DNA of 64,000 bases, from assembly GCA_029959085.1 (NCBI GenBank), contig JARWIR010000001.1, positions 67,518,899 through 67,582,898 on the forward strand. Direction: 5' to 3'. The position numbers and the translations under genes are program-made. This document shows, in pieces, positions 1 to 11,349 of the stretch (the stretch's first letter is position 1; every line of letters starts with the position of its first letter). The notes beneath the pieces were generated by a model that saw only the letters and a program-made list of their open reading frames with translations, did no database searches and was not told the origin of the DNA. This DNA comes from Nemophila menziesii (taxonomy: Eukaryota; Streptophyta; Magnoliopsida; Boraginales; Hydrophyllaceae).

Positions 1-569
1 ACAAAACTTCCATCTCCTAATATAGCTGCCTTTATCTTGGTCTCATTGTTGAGTCCTCCATAGAACATGGTTAATTGATATTCGGGCGAGGTAACATGGA
101 ATGGACACCTCGCTTTCTTCTCGTTAAAACGTAACCATGCTTCACCAACACATTCCTCTTCATCCTGCATAAACTGTTCTAACTACACCATATCTTATAA
201 GCGTCTACTAATCGGATAGATACAATCTAGAAATTTGGTTTGAAGTTTATCCCAATCTGGAATTGAATCAGAGTGTTAGTAATCATACAAATCGCTTGCA
301 CTTCTGGTTAAAAAGAACTAGAACATTATGTAGTACATTTGTTCCTGTGTGACACCTTGAACAATATAAGCATCACAAATCTGAATGAATTTTTGAATAT
401 TACGAACCGCATCCTGTTGTGCAGCACCATAAAATCGGCCATAACTCGGAAATTGTTCAATCATGCATTGATCAGGCCTGAATTTATCTGCTCGAATTTT
501 TGGAGTGCGAATTCCTCTGGGTTTCACTCTGAACGAGATGGGAAGATCAAGTTTCCTCGGACTTGCCAT
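1..569 (-). pseudogene. Athila-like element A, gag (5' part, broken)
   Basis: N-terminal part of a Ty3/gypsy gag capsid protein, read on the minus strand from the ATG at 569-567 and leaving the window at base 1. The start M-A-S-P-R-K and the blocks F-R-P-D, G-A-A-Q-Q-D-A-V-R and Q-I-C-D-A-Y-I-V-Q-G-V-T match the gag of element F (56783 on), so A and F are the same family. A TAG stop at 320-318 follows Y-I-M-F, and further stops lie beyond it (for example at the codon before D-M-V). Homology continues in frame to the window edge (F-N-E-K-K-A-R-C-P-F). The ATG lies about 100 bp inside the primer-binding site, the usual spacing for this group. Dead copy; the rest of the element lies left of the window. 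Confidence 0.85.
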
Positions 570-667
570 CTGAATAACCTTAAAAGACAATACTAAAAAC
601 AAAAGCGTAAAATAGAACTAACTGAAATAAAAGGACTAAATAAATGCATAAGGACTAACAATGTAGT

Positions 668-684
668 CCCCGCCAGCGGCGCCA
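668..684 (-). other. Primer-binding site of element A (tRNA-Asp type)
   Basis: On the minus strand this reads TGGCGCCGCTGGCGGGG, which matches 15 of 17 bases of the complement of the plant tRNA-Asp 3' end (TGGCGCCGTTGCCGGGG). It lies 6 bp inside the LTR end, as in the other Athila-like elements here. It fixes the orientation (minus) and marks the LTR at 691-2223 as the 5' LTR. Confidence 0.85.
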
Positions 685-690
685 AAAACT

Positions 691-2223
691 TGGTGTCGGT
701 TAGGGGATGATTAAATATTGGTAAATAAAATGAAAAATAAACACCCTAATCTAAGACGGTACTCACTGCATGTATCATAGGTCGTATGCAAGTTTTAATG
801 ATAAGTAAGATTCGTTCCTCAAAGACTACGAAAGTTAGGAAGAATTTATGCAATATCAAGTGCAAGTAAGAAAGTGAGATGAATAATACGCTGTAAATAA
901 AAGACTAATGGAATATTTGTTTATCTTTTGAATAGGAACAATTAACTAAATAAAATAAAGACAGGAAAATAATTAACGAGAAACAGATAGTATGAGAGTT
1001 TAGCTCGAGATCTAGCAAGTAATCCCCACTAGCCTTGTTTATTCTATTCGTGTAAGGGAGCATTGTGTGATATGCAGTAGTCAGGATTCTATATTCCTCC
1101 TAACCCCCTTCTAGGTGGACTTAGGTGGCAACCTAATAATTACCAGGGGACTTGGGTAAGGGATCCCTGCATAATGATTGGTGATTAAATCTCAAACCCT
1201 AATGACTATCTAGTTAGACAACCACTTCAGGATCAGTACCAGACACTAGACATTTATGTGGTGTTTTAATAATTAGACACCCCTTTCGGGTGACCATCTA
1301 ACTACTATTAAGGTAATCCTATACTCGTGCACTTGCAAGAACTATAGACAATAAATCAAAACACATAAATCAGAGAATAAAACACTAATATCAATTTAAA
1401 TGCAAACATCCCAAATTAAAATAGATGTAAACCAAGTCTAGGGTTCATACCCATACTCAAATCTCAAGCTAAAATAGAATTAGTTCATACTAGAGAAAGA
1501 AAAGAAAACAATTACAAATTTAAAGGATTGGGAAGGCATAATTTGTTGTCCAACTCTTTCCAGTCTTCTCTCTACTTGATCTAAGCTTCCTCTTGGTTTA
1601 AGGGCTGACCAAAGATGTGTTTCTAATAACAAGAGGGTGTATTTATAGGGTTTAGAAGACCCTAGGTCGAAAACTTGGAGTAGAAGTCAAGTAATTTGAG
1701 TCAAATTCCAACTCAAATTCGTTTCCTAAAATATAGGAGAAATGATAAATTGTTGTTGTCTTGTTTTGGTCGTATTTCATTCATTATTGGTCCGATTTTT
1801 GCCTACTTTATATCGAAACGACCGTGTCGAAAAGATATACACTTTTCCTTTTGATTGTTCATCCAAATTCCCATTATAATTCATCTCACTATAGTGGACG
1901 TGGCTGCAAAATTTCCGATTTACTTGGTAGTTTTACCTTTCCTATTTTATCTCTACTTTCTTTTATCTCTTGATTCCTTCGATGTCTTCTTTCCTTTATC
2001 TCTTAGAATTGGTTTGACATGTAATAAATTTCCATATATCTGTAAAGCTTCACACTAAACAAACAAATTAAACCTAATATGCTCTAAAAATAATAAATCA
2101 TCAAATTAAGACAAGAAATAAGAATTTATCAAAATACAAATAAAAATCTATAATTAATTACTTAAATACACCTAAAATGATGTCTCCAACCTAGATTATT
2201 ATATCACAATAAGGGAGACATCA
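691..2223 (-). repeat. 5' LTR of Athila-like element A
   Basis: 1533-bp LTR on the minus strand, starting TGATGTCTCC at 2223 and ending ACACCA at 691. The first 46 bp (2223-2178) form an imperfect palindrome closed by GGAGACATCA. A TATAAATA box lies at 1647-1640. Downstream in the transcribed part is a hairpin with a CACCC/GGGGTG stem and a GAAA loop (about 1278-1294), plus two degenerate ones near 1225 and 1105. It shares long blocks with the LTRs at 7304, 39290, 54199 and 55160. It abuts a LINE ORF1 remnant at 2224, so the element probably inserted into that LINE; the other flank is outside the window, so a target duplication cannot be tested. Confidence 0.85.
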
Positions 2224-3345
2224 ACTGTCTCACCCAAGACCGTTGACCCCTCTTGACTTGGGCACTCCCCTTTCAAATGACCAAACTTACCGTAATTGAA
2301 ACATATGAGATGTAACCCCTCATACTCTACTTTATGCAGATATTTCTGGGTTCTAATAATCAAAACAAGAGTATTATCTAACTCGATTTCAACCTCTATC
2401 CTTTCAAAATTTCCCCTCCCATGCAACTTCGTAAAAGGGTCAACTCAAATCATTTTACCAATAATATTTCTGATGGTCATGTGAATATCTTCCGTGTAAT
2501 TAATAAATGGAAACCACGCCTAACGTACCTAAACCGTTGTCTTAAGAAAAGGTTCCATTTGAGGCCTAAACAAGGGATCCCAGACGTGCACTATCAGATA
2601 TCTATCTAATACCATCTATGCCCCTCCCCACTTAGATTTTTTGTATAATCTTCATTACTAGTAAATTGTGCCATGAAATACCCAAACCCAACATCGACAA
2701 GGTCCATATGTGCTTTTGGTTCCCAGATTTGATGTAACTTATTTAACAAATACTCAAACCCTACATTTGTAACACATTACACGTATAATTGGTGAGTGTT
2801 GCCATCCCTTACATATGTTATGCTTCTGAGACACGATCCTAACAAGATGGGGATAAGTCGGACCATTAATAGGAATGTCGTCCACCATTCTGAAATCATC
2901 CATGCATCCCCATCTTTGACTGATGCACTTTGTGGATTCACTCGTGTCCTCGTTCCCCCACCCTTACCATCTAGGCCATGGTCACTTGTCCTCCCAAACT
3001 CTGAAGAAATTTCCCAAATCTCTTCCATGTAACTTTTTGTTGTATTTGCGTCCGCTTCAAGAATTATAGGTGTATTTGATGATGAAACTGTTGTTCCAAG
3101 CTCATTTTCTATCATATCCACTGTAATTGGCATATTGGTCACAATAAATTCATAATGATACAAGACTTCCTTACTTATAATGAGAGGTTGATCAGTGACT
3201 CTTGGGGGAGTACTCCTTCGCGCTCCAACGCTTTCCTTCCATGTTGCAGAATTGTTTACTACGCCACTACCACTTGATTTAAACACAAACATTGGGTTCG
3301 TGATCACATGGTTCGCTGCTATACTTTTCTGATTCGTTACCTGCC
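2224..3345 (-). pseudogene. LINE (L1-type) ORF1 remnant: DUF4283 and zinc knuckle
   Basis: Decayed ORF1 (RNA-binding, gag-like protein) of a plant L1-type LINE, read leftward. A possible ATG lies near 3345. A 176-residue open stretch (3307-2777) is followed in another frame by Y-L-L-N-K-L-H-Q-I-W and F-M-A-Q-F-T-S-N-E-D-Y (about 2760-2630), typical of the DUF4283 domain of these proteins. Last comes V-E-Y-E-G-L-H-L-I-C-F-N-Y-G-K-F-G-H-L-K-G-E-C-P (about 2330-2255), the CCHC zinc knuckle with its second cysteine changed to tyrosine. At least two frame changes and several stops. The sequence is cut off by the LTR at 2223. No ORF2 is seen next to it; it may lie beyond element A. Confidence 0.65.
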
Positions 3346-3832
3346 ATGATGATTTCTAGCCACGATTTTTACCCCACCCTCCCCAATTGGTGAAAAGATC
3401 ATCCCTAATGCTATAATTAAGGGATCTCTTTTGAAATCTTGTTTTAGCCTTTGTTATCCCGCTTTGTTTGTGCCTCATTCTCCGCCATCGCCTTTAGACC
3501 ATTCATGAAGGTGTGAAATCTTTTAGAAGATAACTTCTTCAAGCTATGGACTTTCCTTTGGACTGAACAATCTTCTTGTTTAGTCTGAAAGGCGGGGAAG
3601 GGGATGTCGTCGTCGGGAAGGAACCAGAAGTAGTCCAGTGGCTTCCACCACCAGTGTCATGGAGGTGAGGCGGTGGCAACCACCTATGTTCATGTTACAG
3701 TTATACTTCAGGAAGGTAAGTTTATGTTTGAAAATGAAAGTAAGATATATAGAAAAGGAAGGAAACGGTTAAGAAGGACTCCAGAGTCAAAGCGCTAGAG
3801 AAAAAAAAAAGGTAAAATCATAAATTTTTTGA

Positions 3833-3835
<3 letters not shown>
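3346..3835. other. No gene recognised; possible LINE 5' region
   Basis: About 490 bp directly upstream (minus-strand sense) of the LINE ORF1 remnant. A relatively GC-rich patch lies around 3590-3680. It may be the LINE's 5' untranslated region, but no element boundary or target duplication was found. Confidence 0.3.

Positions 3836-3884
<49 letters not shown>
3836..3884. repeat. (AT)n microsatellite
   Basis: About 49 bp of uninterrupted AT dinucleotides followed by an interrupted AT-rich stretch. Confidence 0.95.
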
Positions 3885-3886
<2 letters not shown>

Positions 3887-4269
3887 TATATTGTAGTATA
3901 TATGTTGTATTATTTAATCAATTATTTTAGTTCATTTTAAAGTATAGTTATCATATTTTGGTTTGAATCTGAGTTATGATTTTATTTTATTATCCCACTC
4001 TCCACTTTGATGGGTATAAGTTCATTTTAGTAGTGGTATTTTTTGTAATTGCTATACAATCTAGTTTTTATAGTTACATTATAGATCCCAACAAACATTT
4101 GGTATATATCCATTATCCATAACTTTTCGTGTTCAAGATACTTTTTTTCTTGTCAAGGTTCATGTGGTGTCTAAGAGAACAAGTCATGAAATGATGGGTA
4201 TAAACCCAACTTGTTTGGTTTCCTGCATAAGAGTAAAACCATCAATTAGAACCAACTAAATGCAATCGG

Positions 4270-4400
4270 GTAATACTCATACAAATCTGTATCCATACTC
4301 ATACAAATAGTTGGGTACATACACATACTCATATAGACAGTTGGGTACATACCCATATAGACACCCAACTGTCCATACCCACTGAATACAACCAATACCC
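4270..4400. repeat. Short imperfect tandem repeats
   Basis: TACTCATACAAAT occurs twice and AGTTGGGTACATAC with CATATAGACA occurs twice, followed by an inverted echo (ACCCAACTGTC). The rest of 3885-4739 holds nothing recognisable. An open frame over this stretch on the minus strand only reflects the repeat. Confidence 0.55.
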
Positions 4401-4739
4401 ATATCAAATGGAATATTCAAAAACGAAAATGGCAGATTTGATGAGTTTTTACCATAAAAAATGATTTCTTGGACCTGTAAAATATTAAACACCACCATAA
4501 ATTTTTTTTTTTAGATTTATTTTGATGGAGTGGGGTTGTGATGTATAAAAAAATTAGGAGAATTAATAAATAGAATGGAGAAAACGAGAGTTAGTAAGTG
4601 AGTACCTAGATGTTATGTTTGCAAGAGGACTTAAAATAAAATTTTCTCTACCTTAGGCCTATATAAGATACATACCCTACCTTAATACGAAATTTCATCA
4701 ATGATAATGATCCTAGAAAGGCTTATTCGACTATGACAT

Positions 4740-4992
4740 CACTATTACAGATACCGATTATAGCAATTAAAAACATTTGGTGGCTAAAACTTTTTAATAA
4801 CGACCACAAGATTAAGTGGTTGTCAATAATTGCGAGGAAAATAAAAAAAAAATTTAAATACTTCTAGCAACCACACACGTAGTCGCGAAAAATGGGTTTT
4901 ATAATATTTAATAATTATTAAAAAAATACTTTAGCAACAAAATCTTAATATCTTTAGCGACCAAACATGTGGTTGCTAAAGATGTTTAGGTT
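4740..4992. repeat. Subterminal repeat cluster, left end
   Basis: Repeated, partly inverted motifs: GGTGGCTAAAA, ACGACCACAAG...GTGGTTGTC, AGCAACCAC, TTTAGCAAC, and TTTAGCGACCA...TGGTTGCTAAA at about 4956-4984, the last a hairpin. The same motif set recurs at 10618-10886. Confidence 0.6.
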
Positions 4993-5389
4993 TGTAACGG
5001 CCAATCAACCATTTCCCATTTCACCATTCCACCATTTCCCATTTCATATTATTCCCCTACCTCAAATCCTAATCCACGACCGATGAAGCTAGTGGCACCA
5101 CCGACGAGTCAAGCATCGACCATCCACCACCGCGTCACGCCGAACATCCATAACCGCACGACATCCCCTTCCCGAAATCCACCATCATCAATACCACTTC
5201 TCCTTACCAAGAATAGACCATCAAAGAACCCATATCATGGTTAGTCAATTTGATCTATTACATCTGTTAAGTTATAGTAAATTGCACTTATATATTATAA
5301 CCCCAAAATCATTTTAAAAATAATTTTGACTTTGCTTAATTTTGTTGTTACTTGTGTGTAGGATTTTTATTGTTACTTGTTTTTATTAT

Positions 5390-6375
5390 TAAGTATAGTT
5401 TATCTTGCATAATACACGACTTATAGTGCAATGTGCTAAAATACAGTATAGATACATATAATGCAGTTTTTGAATAATATAAAGACTTATTGTGCAATTA
5501 ACTAAAAAAAACTTAGCTCTTCTTAACTTCCAAAACTATTTTTATAGGCTTTAATTAATTTTTTTTGTTTCCATGATAAAAATATAAGGTTATTTCCATA
5601 ATAGAGTACTTATGGTGCAATGAACTAAAAAACTGAGGTTAGAGACCTATAATGTAATTTTAGCATAATATGGAGGCGTATAGTATAATTAACTAAAAAG
5701 AACCTCGCCTCCCCTAATTTTTAACATCATTTATTTAGTCTTTGACTGATTTTGTTGTTTCTATAAAATAAACTATAGGCTATTTTTCATAATAGAGGAA
5801 CTATAGTGCAATGAACTCAAACATTTAGTATAGATATCTATAATGTAGATTTTACATAATATAGGGTATTATAGTGCAATTAACAAAATAACCCTTCACT
5901 TTCCCTTAATATATTATAATGATATATTTAGGTTTTTTGTTGTTTCTGGTACTAAATATATATTAGTTTTCATAATATAGGACTTGTAGTACAATGAATT
6001 TAATTTTTTTAGTAAATGGACCTACAATTTATTTTTGTTCATAATATAGGGACTTATAATGCAATTAACTAAACAAAACCTAACTTACCCATAAATTTTT
6101 AGAATTATCTTCTTAGTATTTAATTTTTATCTGTTTGTATGATAAAATATAGGTTGTTCTGCATCATATAGGACTTATAGTGCAATGAGCTCAATATTTT
6201 TATAGTGATATATATTACAATCTTTATATAATATAGGGATTTATAAAAAATTGTATAGGGATCTACCATTTAATTTTTTTAGTAAATAATTGTGCAATTA
6301 GCTCAAAAATATACACCTATAATGTGATTTTTGTATAATATAGGGACATATAGTGCAATTAACTCCAGAATTTTT
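5390..6375. repeat. Tandem array of about 188-bp units, five diverged copies
   Basis: The anchor GCAATG (or ACAATG) after a CATAATATAGGACTTATAGT-like block recurs at 5428, 5617, 5808, 5991 and 6182, spacings 189, 191, 183 and 191 bp. Each unit holds the block twice, once followed by GCAATGAACT and once by GCAATTAACT, so the unit is itself an old dimer. Partial copies, including one in inverse orientation, continue to about 6560. There is no conserved open frame. Confidence 0.75.
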
Positions 6376-7298
6376 TTGAGCTAGTTGCACTATAGGTCCT
6401 ATGCTATAAAAATTTATTATAAGTACCTATAGTATACAAAAGTCACATTATAGGTACTTGTAATGAAAACATCATATTAAAGTACAATCTTTCATTATCT
6501 AGGCACATGTAATGCAAATTTTGCATAATGTAGTAATCTATAGTGAAATTATATCGAGAAAAAAAATATTAGGGACCTTTAAATTTTTAAAAAAAAATCT
6601 GCGATAAATTTTATTGAAACAAGTAAAATAAAAAACTAATTAAGACAATTTTCCTTAGACTGAAGAATAACCTCGATCGCCATAACCTCCAACCAACCTT
6701 TTAAGTGGTGCAGAGGTTTGTCTCATTACTTGTAGACGCTAAACGAGCGACATGTAGGCTTTGTGACACCGGGGTACCTTATTCTCTAGATGGAGGCGTC
6801 TGGGAACCACAGAACTTTATTTCATATATGACATGTGAATTAGTGTACATTATGGGGGACTCAAATTCATCCTTACATTCAATTTGTTGAGGGATCAAAT
6901 TGTTTGTTAGTGCAGGATATGATTCAAGTACGTAAGTAATCACAAAAAAAATGGGTGATGATGTGGATTAGAGAGGATCTCCGCATAAATCATGGATTCA
7001 CCCATTAGGATGTCGTTGATATATAAATTTTGGGTTTGTTTGTGTGGTTTGTTTTGATTTTCATTGTACCGCCGGTAAACATGTATTAATTTAGAAGCCT
7101 TATATGTCTTTATGTGTCAGTAAACCTATATTAGCCTTATATTTCTTCAAGTGTTATTTTTATATATACCATTTTTGTATGTAGACTTATATCTTATGCA
7201 ACTTCCTTTATGGTTGATGTAGCATCACATTGTCACGGGGGAAGTGGGGGGGGGGTACATATGGGGCATGATCAGCCTCATGTTCTTTGAATTTATTG
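6376..7298. other. No gene recognised
   Basis: AT-rich sequence between the repeat array and the solo LTR. A 61-codon open frame at 6705-6890 has no recognisable domain. A (G)10 run lies near 7237. Confidence 0.4.
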
Positions 7299-7303
7299 AC
7301 TGG
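7299..7303. repeat. Target site duplication of solo LTR, left copy
   Basis: ACTGG, repeated exactly at 8907-8911 after the LTR. Confidence 0.85.
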
Positions 7304-8906
7304 TGATGTCTCCATATTTGTGATGAATTAATTCACTCATTAGACATCACTTTAGGTTCATTATATTAATTGTTAAGGTATTTTCCACATTCGTTGGTAA
7401 TTTCTTTATTCATGCCTTGATTTGGAGATTTATTACTTTTCGAGCATTTTTGGTATAATTTTTGTGTTAATGTAAAGATCTTAGGTTTATGAAATATAAT
7501 TAGATGCCAAATCAATTTCAAGGAGTTAAGAAAAGAAGATACAAGGAGAATCTATATTTAAATGAAAACAAAGTTCAGTTAGGAAATAAAACATTGCAAA
7601 ATAAATCTGCCATGCTGTAAAGATGTCCAGTGTTTTGGGAATTGCATAAAATAATTTACAAATTTGGAGGAGTTCTTTTATGATAAGATAGATCTTTGAA
7701 TTTCGGTCGTTTCCATATAAAGTAAAATGAAAGCTGATAAGTAACAAAGGAGATATGACCAAATCTATCTGCAAAGTTTGTCATGTCCTATATTTTAGGA
7801 AACGAATTTGAAAAGGAATGGGACTCAAATAACTTGTCCTCCACTCAAATATTTTAACCTAACACATATAATTACAGCTAATTTCCTTTGTAACCATTGT
7901 CCTTGCTGGTCCTTTCTGACAGTTAGATCTAGAATTACACTTATAATCATCAAGAGAAGCAAGAAGACCTAGAGAGGAAGACAAGAACTTGGAGAGTCGA
8001 AAACTCCCCTTCTCCATCATATCCCTCTATCATTAGGGTAATTTGTATCATATTCAGTAGCTTAACTATGTTTCTAATTTCTTTATTCATTAGTTTTATT
8101 TCTATGTCTTTAGATATGAAATAATTTTTCCCATGGCTTGGGTTTGCATATGTATAATAATTGATATCTAATTCTTTATTCTTATGTTATTTAAGATTAA
8201 TCTTTAAATTTATTGAGCTACTTAGTTACTTTATATATCTTATTTATGTGCTTTGACTTAACGTCGGTAGTTCTTACGGCTGCAAACGTATAGGATTACC
8301 ATAATAGTTGGATGGTCACCCGGAAGGGGTGTTCAACTATTTGAACACCACATAAACGTCTAGTGTGCGATAGTGATCCTGATGGGATGCTAACTAGATA
8401 GTCACCAGTGTTTGAAATTAAACATCGATCATTGCGCAGGGTCCCCTTACCCAAGTCCCCTAGTAGTAGTTAGGTTGCCTCCACAGTCCACCCGGAAGGG
8501 AGTTAGGAGGAATATAGAATCTTCACTATTTACACAAAAAGAGCTCAATTCACCCTCATAACTAGAATATTGATTTTTAAAGGATAAGTCCATACTAACA
8601 ATCCTAAAATATTCTTCCCATCTCTATTCTTTAGTAACTATTTATTTTCATTATTATCTTTTAAATCTAAAAACCAAATAAACATTAATTATTTTACTAT
8701 CTTTTTATTAACAAATTCTCCAACACTTCTCTATATACACAATTAGATCTAACAGATCAATTCCCTGCGAACGAACCTTACTTATCTTTTATAACTTGCA
8801 AACGATCTGTAATACTTGCAGTGAATTTCTCATGGTAGTTAAGGGTGTGTGTCCTTCATTATTATATTTATTTATCTATTATTTTAGCACACCTTTGCTG
8901 CCACTA
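7304..8906 (+). mobile_element. Solo LTR of Athila-like family (element C)
   Basis: 1603-bp LTR starting TGATGTCTCC and ending CCACTA (CCACCA in relatives), flanked by the perfect 5-bp duplication ACTGG. No primer-binding site or internal sequence follows, so this is a solo LTR left by LTR-LTR recombination. The first 46 bp (7304-7349) are an imperfect palindrome centred on GAATTAATTC. The leader hairpins are present: CACCC-GGAA-GGGGTG at 8317-8331, a degenerate one near 8372, and CCACCCGGAAGGG near 8488. It sits inside the candidate CACTA element, so it is the younger insertion. Confidence 0.9.
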
Positions 8907-8911
8907 ACTGG
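8907..8911. repeat. Target site duplication of solo LTR, right copy
   Basis: ACTGG, identical to 7299-7303. Confidence 0.85.
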
Positions 8912-10617
8912 ACGGGTCATCAAGTATATATAATATGTTATATATGTATATCAATGTGTAAGTTTAATTGAAAGTATCACATATGTCAATGTCGTTATTA
9001 TCTGAAGGTAATTGTTTTAAAAAATAAGGCAAAAGAGCTTTCATATCTACATATAAATTTAAATGGGAACACGAAAGATAAATACTTATTGAGTGTTATG
9101 GCTTCAATGACATGTAAAACCCAGTCACAGATACTGCTGGCAAAGTTGCCCGGGTGATAGATAATACCGTCCTGGACATAGTACCCAAGTACTATCACTC
9201 GTGGTGAGAGATGTCAGAGTGTCATCATCAAGTGTGGGTCGGACTTGAGGTTTATACAAGGTTCTTATCATATTCACAATATATATAACCGTTTATTGGT
9301 ATAATATATTTTTTGTTATGTATAAAAAAACTAAATATGTGATGTTGTATGCAACAATATTATAACGTTAACGGTTGGCGAAGTAGATATTTGAATGTTG
9401 TTGCATCCACATCGAGGGTATTCCCTCTAGGTGCTACAAAGACCAGAAGTAGAGGATAAAAAATAAGTTCGAGGAGTAAACTATGCCATACGACATGAAC
9501 GAGGAAAATTGACTAAAATATTTGGAATTTTGGAACGATCCTAGACATAAGGTAAATGTTGTGTTCGTAACTTAAGATTATATTCATATTTAAGTCTAAT
9601 AATATTTCTTTCATTAAGATACATTCTGAAGTGGGTAAGAATTACAAGTTGATTCACATGTTACCCTGCTGAGAACGCAACACAAATGGTTGAAGGTTTT
9701 TGTTTGAACCCTAGGCTTTTGTAATTGAGTGACTACATAGAAGTTTTACGCATGACCAATTTTACCTTGAGTATTGTGTATACCAAGCTTAAGCTGATAA
9801 AGAAACTAGAATTTATATGATGTCCCAATTCTACCATAAGATTTGGTCGAGCATTTCTAGATCTTGGATGTAAGTTTCTTCTAATCTATTTTAATGAATG
9901 TATATGTTTTATTGATTTGAAAATAGACGTTCAATTCTTGTGACAATATCAACTAAAAGACACATTCACACGAGACGCACAAGTTTCTTCATATGGTAGT
10001 TCCCCAATCTACCCGCTCTCTAGCGATGTCACAATTGTCAAAGAAGGACCAAGTGATGTTGTTCATGCACATTGCCAATGAGGTGACATGCAAATTCAGC
10101 GGTTGGAACACTGGAGTTGGACCGGCGTCGAAGGAAAAAAATAAATCATCTTTGCACACCCTTAGTTTGAGGAAGCACCATTTCAATGCCTTTGTGGATC
10201 ATATGAACAATGTGGTATAGTCAATGGGCCACATATAATATGACTTCAGTTCTGGCATTTCCAGCAGTTTGATATCGACCATAGCAAGCACAATATCACA
10301 TGATAAGTTCCATTTAGTGGTTGATTACTTTAACTAATCATGGATCAAAATGATCTGCATCAGCTCGACTCCCTCAATCCCAAGTGCTTCCTACTGAATT
10401 TCTTCCATTATCTGCGATCTAGGCGATGAAAATGATAATGACGATTGAGACAACTAGCCTCCTATTTTTTGTGATATTAATGGTTTTCATTGTAGCTATT
10501 AGATTGTTATTAACATCCTTGCTTATTTAGTGTAATAAAAAATTGGTGTTTGGTGTTTATATTTGAGCACATAGTAATTGTAATTCGTATTACGTTTAGT
10601 AATGTTTTTTAATTGAC
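8912..10617. other. Interior of candidate DNA transposon; no domain recognised
   Basis: 1.7 kb with no gene I can name. The longest plus-strand open frame is 75 codons (9993-10220, starting M-V-V-P-Q-S-T-R-S-L). Its base composition is more coding-like than its surroundings, so it could be an exon remnant of a transposase, but no motif supports this. Confidence 0.3.
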
Positions 10618-10886
10618 TTAGCTTTAGCGACCACAAGATGGTTGTTAATTTTTTTTAATTATAGATGAAATTTACCTTTAGGAACTACGTAGGCACTAAA
10701 GAGTAAGAAATACTCGTTGACAAAATTTAGCGTAGTCACTAATAACCTACAACATTTAACGACCAATATTTGTAAAGTGAGCGCCAAAACGAATCTTTAA
10801 CGACCAATCGCTAGAGACTACTTATTAGCGAGCAATTTTTATTTTAAGCGACAACTATTGTGGTTGCTAAAGACAACATATTCATC
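10618..10886. repeat. Subterminal repeat cluster, right end
   Basis: Copies of TTTAGCGACCACA, TTTAACGACCAAT (twice), TTAGCGAGCAA and AAGCGACAACTATTGTGGTTGCTAAAGAC-type hairpins. Same motif family as 4740-4992. Confidence 0.6.
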
Positions 10887-11012
10887 TAATGCAACATGTT
10901 CTTGATGAAAGAAAACATAAGTAATTCAGACAAATATATTTACCAACATGTAGTATAGAATATTAGTACATATTTGAATGAAAAAATAAAATTGGTATTT
11001 TATTATTCGTTT

Positions 11013-11332
11013 TGATACAACATAAAATGGATCATGAGTTATCAAAATTTAAATTACTATTATTTAGTTTTTTTTTTTGTGCTAGTTTTATTAGATAAAT
11101 TAATTTTAATTTAGTAGTTGTATCAATTAAGGTATTCAATTTGATTTTATTTTAGTAGTTTTCATTATTTAAGATATTAAAGTAATTTAAGAAGATATAG
11201 ATTTTTAGGATTTTTTTTACAATATTTATAGATACCTTTGTAGCCTTCAAAGAGAGGCGACTTTTGATATTTTATGAATGAAAGTTGCTCTCTATTGGTG
11301 TTATTTATCTTGATACACGTGAGAAATCTACA
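11013..11332 (+). repeat. 5' LTR of small deleted LTR element
   Basis: 320-bp direct repeat starting TGATACAACATAAAATGGAT and ending CTACA. The second copy starts at 12253 (TGATATAGTATGAAATGGAG) and ends at 16987, split by a LINE. The copies are strongly diverged (many substitutions and indels), so the element is old. No target duplication was found. Confidence 0.7.
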
Positions 11333-11337
11333 TCGAT

Positions 11338-11349
11338 TGGTATTAGAGT
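11338..11349 (+). other. Primer-binding site, tRNA-Met type, decayed
   Basis: TGGTATTAGAGT, two C-to-T changes from TGGTATCAGAGC, 5 bp after the LTR end. Confidence 0.65.

Larger units (their letters stand above)
4740..10886. mobile_element. Candidate CACTA (En/Spm)-type DNA transposon, decayed
   Basis: The left end reads CACTATTACAG at 4740, like the start of plant CACTA elements. Both ends (4740-4992 and 10618-10886) hold many copies of TTTAGCGACCA-type motifs in both orientations, the usual subterminal layout of CACTA elements. The matching right terminal repeat (expected ...TAGTG) was not found, so the right edge is approximate. The interior has no recognised transposase domain, a 188-bp repeat array (5390-6375) and a later solo LTR (7304-8906). 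It could instead be another class II element with similar subterminal repeats. Confidence 0.4.

Noticed and set aside
4277..4498. 73-codon minus-strand frame with Y-G-Y-V-P-N-C-L-Y-E-Y repeats
   Set aside because: The repeats come from short DNA tandem repeats and there is no domain or start context.
9993..10220. 75-codon frame as a transposase exon
   Set aside because: No recognisable motif; kept only as a remark in the region entry.
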